Shown here piece by piece: positions 44,201 through 53,034 of a DNA stretch of 64,000 nt. The translations under genes were made by a program, and so were the position numbers. How positions within the stretch are numbered: position 1 is the first letter of the stretch; every line of letters begins with the position of its first letter. The notes under the pieces are model-generated. The model was not told the origin of the DNA. It searched no databases and saw only the letters and a program-made list of their open reading frames with translations. This DNA comes from Chitinophagales bacterium (GTDB lineage Bacteria > Bacteroidota > Bacteroidia > Chitinophagales > Chitinophagaceae), in NCBI GenBank assembly GCA_020636495.1, contig JACJXQ010000008.1, forward strand, positions 1,426,001 to 1,490,000. Direction: 5' to 3'.

Positions 44201-45055
44201 AATAACACTATATACAAGGGCAAGGCTACAGTGGATAAAGGCAAGTTCTCCTTTGCTTTTATTGCACCCAAGGACATTAACTACGAGATGGGTAATGGAA
44301 CCATTAGTTTTTACGCAGACGATGGAGAGACCGATGCTGCAGGCCGCGATACTACTGTGAAAGTGGGCGGGTATTCGGATAATCCCATCAGGGAGAATGA
44401 TGCACCTGTAGTGAAACCTTTCATTAAAGACAGCCTTTTTATAAATGGTGGTCTTACAGGTACCAACACGGCTATTTTTGCCATACTGGAAGACGAAACA
44501 GGTATAAATGTATCCGGAAATTCTATAGGACACGATCTGGTTGCTATACTTGACGGAGATGTTTCAAAGCCGTATATCATGAACGATTACTACGAAACGG
44601 CTCCTAACACCTATAAAAGAGGGTACGTCTATTTTCCCGTAGATGGTATTCCTGACGGAAGGCATCGTTTTACGGTAAAGGCATGGGATGTGAACAATAA
44701 TTCAGGCGAAGGGTATGTAGATTTTGAAGTGGCCAACGGAGAAATCGTTAAAGTGAAAGATCTGATGAATTATCCTAATCCGTTCAAAGATCAGACACAT
44801 TTTGTTTTTGAGCATAACCAGCCAGACGTTGACCTTTCTGCAGAAATTAACATATATACCACATCGGGGGTATGGGTGCGTAATCTGAAACAGAACTTCA
44901 TTACAACAGGCAGCCACAGCAATGAAATTACCTGGGATGGCACAGATAACAATGGTGCGAAACTGCCTGCAGGTATGTATATTTACAGGATGATGATAGC
45001 CACAGAAGACGGTATTAAGAACACAGCATACCAAAAATTGGTTATCGTACGTTAA
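41273..45055 (+). CDS. porU: T9SS C-terminal signal peptidase PorU
   Basis: 1260 residues. Signal peptide, a large beta-rich N-terminal region, then a gingipain-like C25 cysteine protease domain. The catalytic His766 lies in FNYNGHGNTS and Cys800 in VTATCDFGQFD; RYLLLLGDASYDYKD marks the domain start. The C terminus carries Ig-like domains and a type A-like motif NYPNPFKDQTHFVFE ending YQKLVIVR. PorU cleaves the sorting signal of cargo and transfers A-LPS to it at the outer membrane. It is followed by porV, its membrane anchor, after a 112-base gap. Confidence 0.96.
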   Translation: MKINKKNRFFQTLVVFYMVLSGWTVVASESTTFNVQPLDIQAGYIAHRIYLHDYAVPTIEISGVTYSAIDKLPEDAFPSSVQRFDVLMGLDRKKPFAIVRIPAFSVKEDGTLQQVTGLTIKYTENTVPEPVVDNGRGAAKTTADVNSPLATGTWYKVSVPSTGLYKVDYNFLSTQLGVTGIPSSQIRVFGHGGKMLPEQNPQTGVKGLTENAIWVNDGGDGKFDPGDYFVFYAQGPVNWVPNSDRSMLVQEKNYYADKGYYLLNFDAKAEKRVTTQINKPSGNLIVNTYSGAVLHEEDLANPQNFGKRWWGEEFSSAPGKENTHSFTLDIGSMLDTVEFRTHVVNTSTAPGIFTLSLDGKQMSTLDVSATNNYDYAPKAMGQEAIWRLPHPGKSATITITYNTNSSEGSGWLDYIRVNGRRPLSVEGNSNVFCDLNSVGAGNVATYRVSNAGSGTQVWDVTDPQNPVRMDGNLVGGNVYEFVQDASSLHRFAVVNDAGSLDAPEFVATVPNQNLYGSAPVDFIIVTHPDFKTAAEKLAEFHRKRSGMRVIVATTTQVYNEFSSAGQDISAIRDFARMFYERAGMNDADMPRYLLLLGDASYDYKDRIKSNTNFVPTFEALESFDFLNTYSNDDFFGFLDAGENIERYDIVNALDIGVGRIPAKSAEEADRVVDKIIHYKSPATLGAWRLNALFVADNEDAAGEHLDDAETMVRTVAERSNIHNPVKVYEDAIQFISTPGGQRAPDANKAINDGIFKGLFMFNYNGHGNTSVLSHERILTKDDYNKWRNIDKMPFMVTATCDFGQFDQPSFVSSGEELMLKSDGGVIATLTTTHLVYAYANEILNREFLSAQFEHINGRWNTFGDAMRIGKNGTYSKASSTSDVVKNFRKFALLGDPALEPNFPRYFIHTTSVKDGATGTGTNTIGALGEYIIDGEVTDVNGSILTDFNGVLAVTIFDKARTVKTITPGIDKTFRVLNNTIYKGKATVDKGKFSFAFIAPKDINYEMGNGTISFYADDGETDAAGRDTTVKVGGYSDNPIRENDAPVVKPFIKDSLFINGGLTGTNTAIFAILEDETGINVSGNSIGHDLVAILDGDVSKPYIMNDYYETAPNTYKRGYVYFPVDGIPDGRHRFTVKAWDVNNNSGEGYVDFEVANGEIVKVKDLMNYPNPFKDQTHFVFEHNQPDVDLSAEINIYTTSGVWVRNLKQNFITTGSHSNEITWDGTDNNGAKLPAGMYIYRMMIATEDGIKNTAYQKLVIVR

Positions 45056-45109
45056 TATATGGGCCGCTTTGTTTAAATTGCGGCATGTTCAGCAGGACAT
45101 AAGTCTGGA

Positions 45110-45140
45110 TTTGCCCCTTATAATAAATCGGATACCTTTG
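45110..45140 (+). promoter_or_regulatory. Complete Bacteroidota promoter for porV
   Basis: TTTG at 45110-45113 and TACCTTTG at 45133-45140 are separated by exactly 19 bases, the textbook TTTG-N19-TAnnTTTG arrangement. It lets porV be transcribed separately from porU. Confidence 0.75.
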
Positions 45141-45167
45141 CAAAACTTGAAAATAAATTATAAAAGA

Positions 45168-46376
45168 ATGGCAAAACGCTTTGCTTTAATCGGACTGAGC
45201 CTGGTAGCAGGAATGATCTCTAATGTTTCTGTAGCACAGAAGGCAAACCTGTCCGGTACGACCAACACCGTAACAACTGCAGTACCTTTTTTGAGAATCT
45301 CACCCGATGCCCGTTCAGGTGCAATGGGTGATGTTGGTGTAGCAATAGACCCGGATGCAAATGCTCAATACTGGAACGTAGGTAAAATACCTTTCGCCTC
45401 CAAAAAATATGGCGTATCTGCTACATATACGCCATGGTTGAAAGACCTGGTGCCGGATATATACCTGGCTTACCTTTCAGGTTTCGCAAAATTCGGTGAG
45501 AATGATAACCAGGCTATCAGCGCCTCTCTGCGTTACTTCTCGCTTGGGGAAATAAACTATACAGACATAAACGCTAACCCAATAGGTACAGGTAAGCCCA
45601 ATGAGTTTGCTTTCGATCTGGGTTATTCTCGTAAGCTTTCAGAATATTTATCTGCGGGTCTGTCTTTCAGGTATATCAATTCTTCTATCGCTTCAGGTTT
45701 GGGTGCTACTACTCCCGGAATTGATTACAAACCGGGTAATGCTTTTGGTGCCGACCTGGGTGTGTACTACAATAAGAAAACTGATATTGACGAGTTCCGT
45801 TCGCGTAAATTGGCACTGGGTGCTGTATTGAGCAATGTGGGCTCTAAAATATCATACACCTCTACCCGCAAAGATTTTATTCCTATTAACTTAGGTTTGG
45901 GTGGTGCTTATACATACCAGGCTGATGCATACAATGCTATCACATTCGCTTTAGACCTGAACAAACTATTGGTGCCGACACCGCTTGATAGTAACACAGA
46001 CCCTAATACAGGCCCCGATTATTACATCCCTACAGATAAGGGTGTTGTGTCAGGCATGCTGGGTTCTTTTGGCGATGCTCCGGGTGGTTTCAGCGAAGAG
46101 ATGAAGGAGATACAAATTTCTGCCGGTGCTGAATATTGGTATCAACAACAATTCGCAGTTCGTGCGGGTTACTTCTACGAAAATAAATACAAAGGAGACC
46201 GTAAGTATTTTACAGTTGGCGTGGGTGTACGTTACAACGTATTTGGCCTGAACTTTGCTTACCTGATACCTTCAGGCAGCGGTATCAACAGGAACCCGCT
46301 TTCTAACACTTTCCGCTTCTCATTATTGTTCGAATTTGATAAGCTGGATAATAAACCGGAACCAACTACACCTTAA
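45168..46376 (+). CDS. porV: T9SS outer membrane protein PorV (LptO)
   Basis: 402 residues from the ATG of MAKRFALIGLSLVAG, with a signal peptide ending at VAQ. A FadL-like 14-strand barrel follows, with PFLRISPDARSGAMGDVGVA near the N terminus (a PorV hallmark), the SPDARS region binding cargo CTDs, and FSEEMKEIQISAGAEYWY near the end. The last strands end FRFSLLFEF. PorV shuttles cargo from the translocon to PorU. An open frame upstream to 45069 lacks an ATG and is untranslated leader. A T9SS attachment complex is thus encoded here. Confidence 0.96.
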   Translation: MAKRFALIGLSLVAGMISNVSVAQKANLSGTTNTVTTAVPFLRISPDARSGAMGDVGVAIDPDANAQYWNVGKIPFASKKYGVSATYTPWLKDLVPDIYLAYLSGFAKFGENDNQAISASLRYFSLGEINYTDINANPIGTGKPNEFAFDLGYSRKLSEYLSAGLSFRYINSSIASGLGATTPGIDYKPGNAFGADLGVYYNKKTDIDEFRSRKLALGAVLSNVGSKISYTSTRKDFIPINLGLGGAYTYQADAYNAITFALDLNKLLVPTPLDSNTDPNTGPDYYIPTDKGVVSGMLGSFGDAPGGFSEEMKEIQISAGAEYWYQQQFAVRAGYFYENKYKGDRKYFTVGVGVRYNVFGLNFAYLIPSGSGINRNPLSNTFRFSLLFEFDKLDNKPEPTTP

Positions 46377-46400
46377 GAATAAGATATTTGATTCTATCAC

Positions 46401-46435
46401 TCCCGTCTCGGTTATACTGAGACGGGATTTTTTTT
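46401..46435 (+). terminator. Terminator after porV
   Basis: The stem TCCCGTCTC/GAGACGGGA with a nine-base loop is followed by a run of eight T residues. Confidence 0.9.
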
Positions 46436-46518
46436 GTACCCGAAACATATATATATTGATTTGAATTTTATTTTAGTTATATGTTATTTTATATGTATGT
46501 TTATGAAAATTTTATTGC

Positions 46519-47196
46519 ATGAAAAAAGCTATGATCGCGGCCTTAGCTATAATAGTGTTCGGCATATCGGGTTGCAATGATAAATACTGTGATAAGGTAT
46601 GTAAAGACTGCGAAACCCTTGACAAGGACCTATGTAAGTGTGAAGTGAATTCGAGCATCACACAAAAATGTGAAGACTCCGGTCACGGACATTTCAATGC
46701 TGACAATTGCGAGTGCGACTGCAATGATGGTTGGGCAGGAGTGAATTGCGATACGCCGCTGGTTGACAAAATAATGTATGCTGTTATGAAGACCAACAGT
46801 ACCGGTAAAACAAGACAATTTTCCACCGGCGATGTTAAAGTAACAACACATAAAGGTACAGGTGGCAATGATACTCTTGTGATACATGGTTCTAACGGTC
46901 AGAATGATTATGCAGAATTTGTAGTGTATACAGACCTTAATTCAATTGTATCATCAATAAAATATCCTATCACACGCATATGGAGCCCGAATGTCGCCAT
47001 ACCATTAATGGCAGATCCTGACTTGCCGGGTGTACCTTTTATAAGCCCGTCAGGAACTCAGAACGGAGAATTGAATATCGAATATTTTCAACTGGACCCG
47101 TTGATATTGAAGGCAACATTCAGTTGTACTTTAGAGGAGTTTGGTAACAGCCAGAATACAATTACGGTAACTGAAGGAAAAGTAGGGTACAAGTGA
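46519..47196 (+). CDS. Cysteine-rich lipoprotein with EGF-like motif
   Basis: 225 residues with lipobox ISGC (MKKAMIAALAIIVFG). Cys-rich modules follow directly (CDKVCKDCETLDKDLCKC, then CEDSGHGHFNADNCECDC, then WAGVNCD, an EGF-like end), and a ~130-residue beta domain follows (FSTGDVKVTTHKGTGGND). The first Cys stretch is denser than usual EGF. A surface lipoprotein is likely. The function is unknown; there are no signs of partnership with the porV locus beyond position. It may be a distant paralogue of the 38726-39157 lipoprotein. Confidence 0.75.
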   Translation: MKKAMIAALAIIVFGISGCNDKYCDKVCKDCETLDKDLCKCEVNSSITQKCEDSGHGHFNADNCECDCNDGWAGVNCDTPLVDKIMYAVMKTNSTGKTRQFSTGDVKVTTHKGTGGNDTLVIHGSNGQNDYAEFVVYTDLNSIVSSIKYPITRIWSPNVAIPLMADPDLPGVPFISPSGTQNGELNIEYFQLDPLILKATFSCTLEEFGNSQNTITVTEGKVGYK

Positions 47197-47208
47197 TAGC
47201 ATTTCAGC

Positions 47209-49107
47209 TTATATCCATTCGCTAAGTTCCAGCCAGCGAAGTTCTTTAGCTTCCAGTTCGTTGGTTAGTTCTATCATGCGCTGGTTTACTTTTTCCAGTT
47301 CTTCGTAAGGTAGGTTGCTGCTCATTTTTTCTGCCAGTTCTGTTTTCTCTTTTTCAAGCAGTGGCAGGTCTTTTTCTATCTGTTCAAATTCGCGTTGTTC
47401 TTTGTAGGACAGTTTCTTTTTTTCTTTTTGTTTTTCAGGTGTTTGTTCGGCTTTAGCCTGCGCGCTTCCCTGTGCTTCCTGTTTTTTTGCCTCTAGTTCC
47501 AGTCGTTCCTGCTCTTTCTGCCATATCCTGTATTGTGTGTAGTTGCCGGGGAAATCTCTGATCACGCCATCGCCCTCAAATACAAACATGTGGTCTACCA
47601 GTCTGTCCATAAAATACCGGTCGTGCGATACTATTACCAGGCAACCCTGGTAATTTTCAAGGAAGTTTTCCAGCACAGATAACGTGGGCAGGTCAAGGTC
47701 ATTGGTAGGTTCGTCCAGTATCAGGAAGTTGGGGTTGCGAAAGAGGACAGTGAGTATCTGCAGCCTTTTCTTTTCGCCACCGCTTAGTTTTGACAGGTAG
47801 GTGTATTGTTGGTCGGGCGAGAACAAGAACAACTCTAGGAACTGGGCCGCGCTGAGTGTACCCCCTTTAGCTAACGGAAAGCTTTCGGCGATGCCTTTCA
47901 CATATTCTATCACCCGCATATCTTCTTTTATCTCCAGCCCTTGTTGCGAGAAGTTGCCGAAAACAACGGTCTCGCCAATGTTTACTTTGCCGCTATCTTG
48001 TAGTTCCAGTTGCTGCACTATTTGCAAGAAGGTTGATTTCCCTGCCCCGTTCTTGCCTATAATACCGATTCTTTCGCCTTTCTTAAAAGTGTAATCAAAG
48101 CCTTTCATCAGCACCTTGTCGCCATAGCTTTTGTACACCTTTTTCATCTCTACCACTTTGCCGCCCAGGCGGTTCATCTTCATCTGCAGCTCTACCTGCT
48201 TGTCTTCTACCTTTTGTTTAGCGCGGCTTTCTACATCGTAAAAATTATCTATCCTGCTACGAGCCTTTGTGCTTCGGGCTTTGGGCTGCCTGCGCATCCA
48301 TTCCAGCTCTTTACGGTACTCATTCTTAGCTTTATCAATACTTGCCAGTTGATTTTCTATACGTGCTGCTTTCTTTTCCAGGTAGCTTTCATAATCACCT
48401 TTATAAGTATGCATAGCGCTGCCATCTATCTCCCATATCACATCGCACACTGCATCCAGGAAATAACGGTCGTGGGTGACCATTAATAGTGTCACCTTTT
48501 CCTGGTTCAGATAGTGCTCCAACCATTCTACCATACCCACATCCAGGTGGTTGGTAGGTTCGTCCATAATGAGCAATACATGCTTATGCTCAAAACCTAT
48601 GTCTATCAACGTTTGGGCCAGTGCAACACGTTTACGTTGCCCGCCCGACAGGGTGTCTACCCGTTGCTCCAAGTTATGAATGTTCAGCTTGCCGAGTATC
48701 TGTTTCACTTTAGCTTCAAAGTCCCAGGCACCCAACTCATCCAGTTTTGCCAGTGATTCTCCCAGTAAAACAGGGTCTTTTTCTGCTGACTCCATGATGC
48801 GCTCATAGTCCCGCAAAGCCTCTGCCACAGGGTGTTTGTAGTGGAAAATATTATCAAGTACAGAGAGATTTTCTTCAAACTTCGGCTCTTGTTCAAATAG
48901 TGCGACCGTTACATCTTTGTGTACCCACAGTTTGCCACTGTCCGGCACATCTTGCCCCGCAAGTATCCTTAGCAGAGTAGACTTACCGCTGCCATTTTTT
49001 GCCACCAGCGAGATCTTATCACCCTCACTGATATGAAACGTAATGTCTTCGAATAATGGTTTTATTCCAAATGATTTACTGATACCTTCTGCCGAAACGT
49101 AATGCAT
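47209..49107 (-). CDS. ABC-F family ATPase (Uup-like)
   Basis: 632 residues. Two ABC domains on one chain, with Walker A AKNGSGKSTLLR and GKNGAGKSTFLQ, signatures LSGGQRKRVAL and LSGGEKKRLQI, and Walker B LLIMDEPTNHLD and FLILDEPTNDLD. There is a charged inter-domain linker (KARIENQLASIDKAKNE) and a C-terminal coiled coil (LPLLEKEKTELAEKM). No membrane segments exist, so this is a translation-related ABC-F protein, nearest to Uup in layout, rather than a transporter. It is convergent with the preceding lipoprotein gene. Start ATG chosen at MHYVSAEG. Confidence 0.93.
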   Translation of the reverse strand: MHYVSAEGISKSFGIKPLFEDITFHISEGDKISLVAKNGSGKSTLLRILAGQDVPDSGKLWVHKDVTVALFEQEPKFEENLSVLDNIFHYKHPVAEALRDYERIMESAEKDPVLLGESLAKLDELGAWDFEAKVKQILGKLNIHNLEQRVDTLSGGQRKRVALAQTLIDIGFEHKHVLLIMDEPTNHLDVGMVEWLEHYLNQEKVTLLMVTHDRYFLDAVCDVIWEIDGSAMHTYKGDYESYLEKKAARIENQLASIDKAKNEYRKELEWMRRQPKARSTKARSRIDNFYDVESRAKQKVEDKQVELQMKMNRLGGKVVEMKKVYKSYGDKVLMKGFDYTFKKGERIGIIGKNGAGKSTFLQIVQQLELQDSGKVNIGETVVFGNFSQQGLEIKEDMRVIEYVKGIAESFPLAKGGTLSAAQFLELFLFSPDQQYTYLSKLSGGEKKRLQILTVLFRNPNFLILDEPTNDLDLPTLSVLENFLENYQGCLVIVSHDRYFMDRLVDHMFVFEGDGVIRDFPGNYTQYRIWQKEQERLELEAKKQEAQGSAQAKAEQTPEKQKEKKKLSYKEQREFEQIEKDLPLLEKEKTELAEKMSSNLPYEELEKVNQRMIELTNELEAKELRWLELSEWI

Positions 49108-49228
49108 AGGGCGCAAAGATAAGGGATGCTTAAACTTTACTGTAACAATTAATAATCCTTAAATTCATGCAAAGGATTAAAATATGTTGATATGAATTAA
49201 TATATTTAATCAGGCAAAATCTACTGTT

Positions 49229-49732
49229 ATGGTAAAAATAAATTTCCTGGTTACAGCACTTGCTGCGCTTATCCCGTTAGTTACGGGCTCAATATGGTAC
49301 AATCCCAAAGTGATGGGTAATGCATGGATAAAAACCACTGGTCTTGCAGAAGAGAAACTCAGAGAAGCCAATATGGCTGTTGTGTTTGGCATGACACTGG
49401 TTTTCAGTTTCATGCTGTCGCTGATTATGAATGTAGTCGTCATTCACCAGTTTGGGTTTCAGTCTATGCTTATGGAAGAAGTTGATTTGTTTACACCGGG
49501 TTCTGAAGCCAACACATTCTTTACAACAACGATGGAAAAGTATGGACATACGTTTCATACGTTCAGGCACGGTGCTTTTCATGGTATTATTATGGCCATA
49601 TTCTTCGTAACGCCTGTCATAGGCATCCTTGCATTGTTTGAACGTAAGGGTGCGAAATATATATTGATACACATGGGCTATTGGCTATTGACATTAGCAC
49701 TTATGGGTGGCGTTATTTGCCGGTTCTCATAA
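49229..49732 (+). CDS. DUF1761 family membrane protein
   Basis: 167 residues with four membrane helices. VTGSIWYNPKVMGNAWIK and the C-terminal FHGIIMAIFFVTPVIGILALFERK, then GYWLLTLALMGGVI, match the DUF1761 plan. The function is unknown; a lipid- or ion-related membrane role is only guesswork. The gene is divergent from the ABC-F gene and followed by a terminator. Confidence 0.8.
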   Translation: MVKINFLVTALAALIPLVTGSIWYNPKVMGNAWIKTTGLAEEKLREANMAVVFGMTLVFSFMLSLIMNVVVIHQFGFQSMLMEEVDLFTPGSEANTFFTTTMEKYGHTFHTFRHGAFHGIIMAIFFVTPVIGILALFERKGAKYILIHMGYWLLTLALMGGVICRFS

Positions 49733-49747
49733 CTCAAGATATTTGTG

Positions 49748-49784
49748 ACTAATAGAGGGGGCACATTGTGCTCCTTCTATTAGT
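49748..49784. terminator. Shared terminator between convergent genes
   Basis: The stem ACTAATAGAGGGGGCAC/GTGCTCCTTCTATTAGT (one mismatch and one G-T pair) with an ATT loop overlaps the stop of the minus-strand gene to its right. It can end both transcripts. Confidence 0.8.
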
Positions 49785-50310
49785 TGGCTTTTTCGTATGC
49801 TTCTTTCAACCAGGACAAAAGCTCGCTGTCAATTTCCTTCGGGTTGGTAAGTTGTACCCTATGTGTACACATAGCTCCAAATGGCCCGGAATTACCCAGC
49901 CTTTCAGTGGTCGGTTTGTCTTTTAGTTTTAGCCCCAGGTCAATTCGTGTTTTTGTAGCAGGTTTTATCAATGCAAACTGTTTTTTGCGAATGATACTCA
50001 CGCTGTCTTTTTTAGGGGTGATGGTGATATCATTACCAAATTTCCCGATCTGTTTTAGCAATCCCTCGTATATGGGTCTTAATATTTCCTTTCCTTTATA
50101 CTGTGTCTCTACCAGTTCGCCGGCATCATGCGATGCAGCATCAGTACCCAGGGTTTTTAAAGCTATCAGGTTAGCATATCCATGGGTCAGGCTATGTTCG
50201 GTCTTAAGGTGGTCAAGGATCGCCTTATACTTATCCAGTTTAGTTTTCCTGGCTAATTTTATCCAATCTTCCAGCGACCTGCCGGTTTTTTCCAATAGTC
50301 CTTTTTCCAT
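49780..50310 (-). CDS. DUF4287/DUF5655 domain protein
   Basis: 176 residues. The N-terminal DUF4287 segment (EKTGRSLEDWIKLARKT, HLKTEHSLTHGYANLIA) is followed by a DUF5655 part (DITITPKKDSVSIIRKKQF, FGAMCTHRVQL). These paired domains are widespread in small soluble bacterial proteins of unknown role; a nucleic-acid-binding function has been suggested for the second only by fold. Nothing in the context refines it. The gene stands alone. Confidence 0.85.
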   Translation of the reverse strand: MEKGLLEKTGRSLEDWIKLARKTKLDKYKAILDHLKTEHSLTHGYANLIALKTLGTDAASHDAGELVETQYKGKEILRPIYEGLLKQIGKFGNDITITPKKDSVSIIRKKQFALIKPATKTRIDLGLKLKDKPTTERLGNSGPFGAMCTHRVQLTNPKEIDSELLSWLKEAYEKAN

Positions 50311-50410
50311 AAGTAAGTTTTAGAAATTGATCACCTCAATTTAAGAAATTATACTGACCGCAATTCTGAAAAATACTTAATGCCGTTTTTGCACGACAAC
50401 TGTACAAAAT

Positions 50411-50436
50411 GATAGCCACGTTATGCGTGGCTGTCT
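50411..50436 (-). terminator. Terminator after the T9SS cargo gene at 50460
   Basis: The stem GATAGCCACG/CGTGGCTGTC (one G-T pair) has a T/A-rich flank on the minus strand. Confidence 0.65.
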
Positions 50437-50459
50437 TGTAGTTTGTTTCGCAACGGTCT

Positions 50460-51455
50460 TCATCGTTTCACTAATTTCAAAATACCTATCTTCCCATATT
50501 CATCCTTGTCATCTACAGCAAGTATATAAATGCCAGGGGGCAGTTTATCTGTATTCAGGTGTTTTGTTCCACCAGTTACAATGGTGCAGTAAACATCCTG
50601 TCCATAAATATTGCGTAGGGATACATTATAATTATGTCCCTTTTCCGTACCCCCGGTGATCACCAGTTCGTCTCCGGCAAAAGTGGCCGTTACAGGCAGG
50701 TTTGTAATGGTTACGTCAGCTATTGCAACAGGGTCTTCATCCAGCAGGTATGCCACTTCCAGTGTCGTGTTGGTAATACCTGCCATTGTGATTGTTGAAT
50801 CAATACGCAGCAACGGGCTGCTGTGGTCCAGGTCGTACCAAAGAAAACTCCCTTTATGTATCGTGCCGGAAACGCCCGATACCGTTCCGGAAATATCTTC
50901 TGTGATATACATCCTGATCACGTTCTCGAATGTGTCATTGGGCAATATCAGTTTGCCGAAAGATTCTACTGTATCGATAATATTCCCACCTCCTGTTATT
51001 GCCGTGCCAGTCACATTAAATGTGTCAATGTATCGATTGGTATACGTCATGGGTAGCATGATAATACGTTTGCTATCTGTATAGCTGAGCGTATCTGGTG
51101 TGCTGCTACTGCTGTCTAATATACCCAGTTCATATACACCATTTGATGTATACTCATAAAAGGTGTATTTCTTGCCTACCTGTTGTACAATGCTCGCACT
51201 GGGGAATGGCATAGTAGAATTACGTTCTATATACTTGGCTTTTGTAGTGTCGCTCGCTACTTTGGGTGTGAGACCTGAAAAATCCCACGTCTGTGCCGAT
51301 CCTGTTGTGCCCGGGGGCATAAAGTTGCATTTCATTGTTTTCACTACTGTAAATAGTGAGTACTTTTCTCCTTTGGTTGTACTTATCTGTGCGGATAGTT
51401 GTATGGGGAAGGTAACAACCATACACAAAAAGATAGTAGAAATAATAAATTTCAT
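50460..51455 (-). CDS. T9SS type A sorting-domain protein
   Basis: 331 residues with a signal peptide (MKFIISTIFLCMVVTFPIQL, cleavage near SAQ). The mid part is a beta domain (QTWDFSGLTPKVASDTTKAKY, TESFGKLILPNDTFENVIRM) like those of many Bacteroidota exported proteins of unknown role. The C-terminal ~80 residues form a sorting domain: strands ITNLPVTATFAGDELVITGG, NVSLRNIYGQDVYCTIV and LPPGIYILAVDDKDEYGKIG, ending LKLVKR. The protein is therefore predicted cargo of the T9SS encoded upstream. It lacks the usual YPNP start of the domain, so the subtype is atypical. Confidence 0.75.
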   Translation of the reverse strand: MKFIISTIFLCMVVTFPIQLSAQISTTKGEKYSLFTVVKTMKCNFMPPGTTGSAQTWDFSGLTPKVASDTTKAKYIERNSTMPFPSASIVQQVGKKYTFYEYTSNGVYELGILDSSSSTPDTLSYTDSKRIIMLPMTYTNRYIDTFNVTGTAITGGGNIIDTVESFGKLILPNDTFENVIRMYITEDISGTVSGVSGTIHKGSFLWYDLDHSSPLLRIDSTITMAGITNTTLEVAYLLDEDPVAIADVTITNLPVTATFAGDELVITGGTEKGHNYNVSLRNIYGQDVYCTIVTGGTKHLNTDKLPPGIYILAVDDKDEYGKIGILKLVKR

Positions 51456-51624
51456 AACAGTATTGGTTTGGTGTTACCAGTACTGCCACAAAAACCATAC
51501 CGTGTATTGTTAAAATTTTAAATATGATATTGCTGATATGCAACGAGCTAATACCCAGTGAGTAATACACTGTGTTGACAATATGACAATTTGCTGGCGG
51601 GCTGGTAAACTTCCTGTTTTCAGC

Positions 51625-52218
51625 TTATTTGCGAGCTACCAGCCTTATCAGCTCAGCTGTACCCTGGTGGAAACTGCCTTCATTCAGTTCTTCAGTTGTC
51701 GTCAATAACAGTTCTATGTTCAACGATGAAAAATCTTTGCGCAACATATCTTCTGTATACAACATGCTTATGTCTTTCGGCCCGCCCGATGTACGATCCA
51801 GTTGTGTTGGGTTAAAGGCTTCAATAATAAGAGTACCGCCCGGTTTCAGCCAGGCAATAATTCTTTTATGAAAAGCCTCCCTGTTGAATGGTGAAAGATG
51901 AAAGAAGATCATGGCTATAGCATCAAAACTGTTATCCAGGGCTTCAAAACTACTTGTGTCTGCCAATACATAATCAAAAATATAGCCTGCCTCTTTAGCA
52001 TTACGCATTGCGTTTTCTATGGCTACTTCGCTACTGTCAAAAGCGGTCACTTCCCATCCTTTGCGCTCGGCATAAATAGCATTGCGGCCTTCGCCTTCTC
52101 CGGGTAGTAAAAGGTTGCCGGGTGTTAGTTTGTCCAGTTCCTGTTTGAAGAATTGATTAGGCTCTTTGCCGTATATATTATTGTGAGTAGCGTATCGCTC
52201 GTTCCAGATCTTGTACAT
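51625..52218 (-). CDS. Class I SAM-dependent methyltransferase
   Basis: 197 residues from the ATG of MYKIWNERYATHNNIYG. The Rossmann motif I is LLLPGEGEGRNAIYAERKGW with the acidic residue in VTAFDSSEVAIENA, and FDAIAMIFFHL follows. The overall pattern is TehB-like. Substrate is unknown (a tellurite, thiol or small-molecule methyltransferase cannot be separated by eye). An in-frame ATG seven codons upstream at 52239 is possible but poorer. No operon partner. Confidence 0.88.
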   Translation of the reverse strand: MYKIWNERYATHNNIYGKEPNQFFKQELDKLTPGNLLLPGEGEGRNAIYAERKGWEVTAFDSSEVAIENAMRNAKEAGYIFDYVLADTSSFEALDNSFDAIAMIFFHLSPFNREAFHKRIIAWLKPGGTLIIEAFNPTQLDRTSGGPKDISMLYTEDMLRKDFSSLNIELLLTTTEELNEGSFHQGTAELIRLVARK

Positions 52219-52291
52219 GACGTCGCAAAGATAATTCATTCATTGCCTTGTAGGCTAGCTTTGAATGTATTTTACTTTTATTTAATCATCT

Positions 52292-52816
52292 TTATTTATT
52301 CAGCCCTAACAGCTCGTTGATAAAGGTATCCCTGCAGGTTAATGAACCACATGCAGCAGGCTCACCGCCAGGTGCGGCATTTAGTTGTACCAGCCCGTTT
52401 GCACCTGTAATGTTTCCATTTAAAAGGAGTTGCATAGCAGCTATTCTCTTATCCATATCTGATCCTGACAAAAGGAAAATAGCCGTTTCGCCTGTTGGCA
52501 TAAAGCCGGCGTGTTGCTGCATCTTCATCCCTCCAAACTCTGAAAAGCGCCTATGGTAGGTAGCATTTTCAATAAAGAACGCATCGAGCAGCTGGGGTTT
52601 TACATAAGGGGCCAGGGCCAGGGCAACCACCAGTCTTTCTCCAAAAGACAATTGTTTGACCATAGTACCGTAAAAGGTATCAGCAGGTACTGCAGGAGGG
52701 ACTATCTCTTCGATCGACGCATTAGTTACTTCCAGTTGAAAGTATATCCTCATGCAACTATCTGTTACTTTGGCCAGCCATTCCATTTCTGCTGACAGTA
52801 TTTGCCCTGTGGTCAT
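52292..52816 (-). CDS. Orphan winged-helix domain like the injection-system ATPase N terminus
   Basis: 174 residues from the ATG of MTTGQILSAEMEW. The segments GERLVVALALAPYVKPQLLD, FSEFGGMKMQQHAGFMPTGE and DKRIAAMQLLLNG resemble the N-terminal winged-helix part of the AAA+ ATPase found in extracellular contractile injection clusters of Bacteroidota. In those proteins the P-loop ATPase follows directly; here the sequence stops after FINELLGLNK with no ATPase in any frame downstream. So it is either a stand-alone domain or a truncated remnant. No other injection-system genes lie in this window. The match is from memory of the family. Confidence 0.55.
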   Translation of the reverse strand: MTTGQILSAEMEWLAKVTDSCMRIYFQLEVTNASIEEIVPPAVPADTFYGTMVKQLSFGERLVVALALAPYVKPQLLDAFFIENATYHRRFSEFGGMKMQQHAGFMPTGETAIFLLSGSDMDKRIAAMQLLLNGNITGANGLVQLNAAPGGEPAACGSLTCRDTFINELLGLNK

Positions 52817-53034
52817 AATATTCGTTGTTGATTTGAGGCGCAAAGATAGGTTAATCTGTATTAGACGATATTACAATGTGCTTCGGTTATGGGTGTTTAT
52901 TCTATACGTATTTTGTGAGATCGTAAAAACACATGAGAATTACTTGTGTATTAATAACTTGATGTTAACCAACTTTTCCTTTTCTAAAATATGCGCATAT
53001 TCAGTAGTTCATTATATTCGTACTCGCCAATTCT

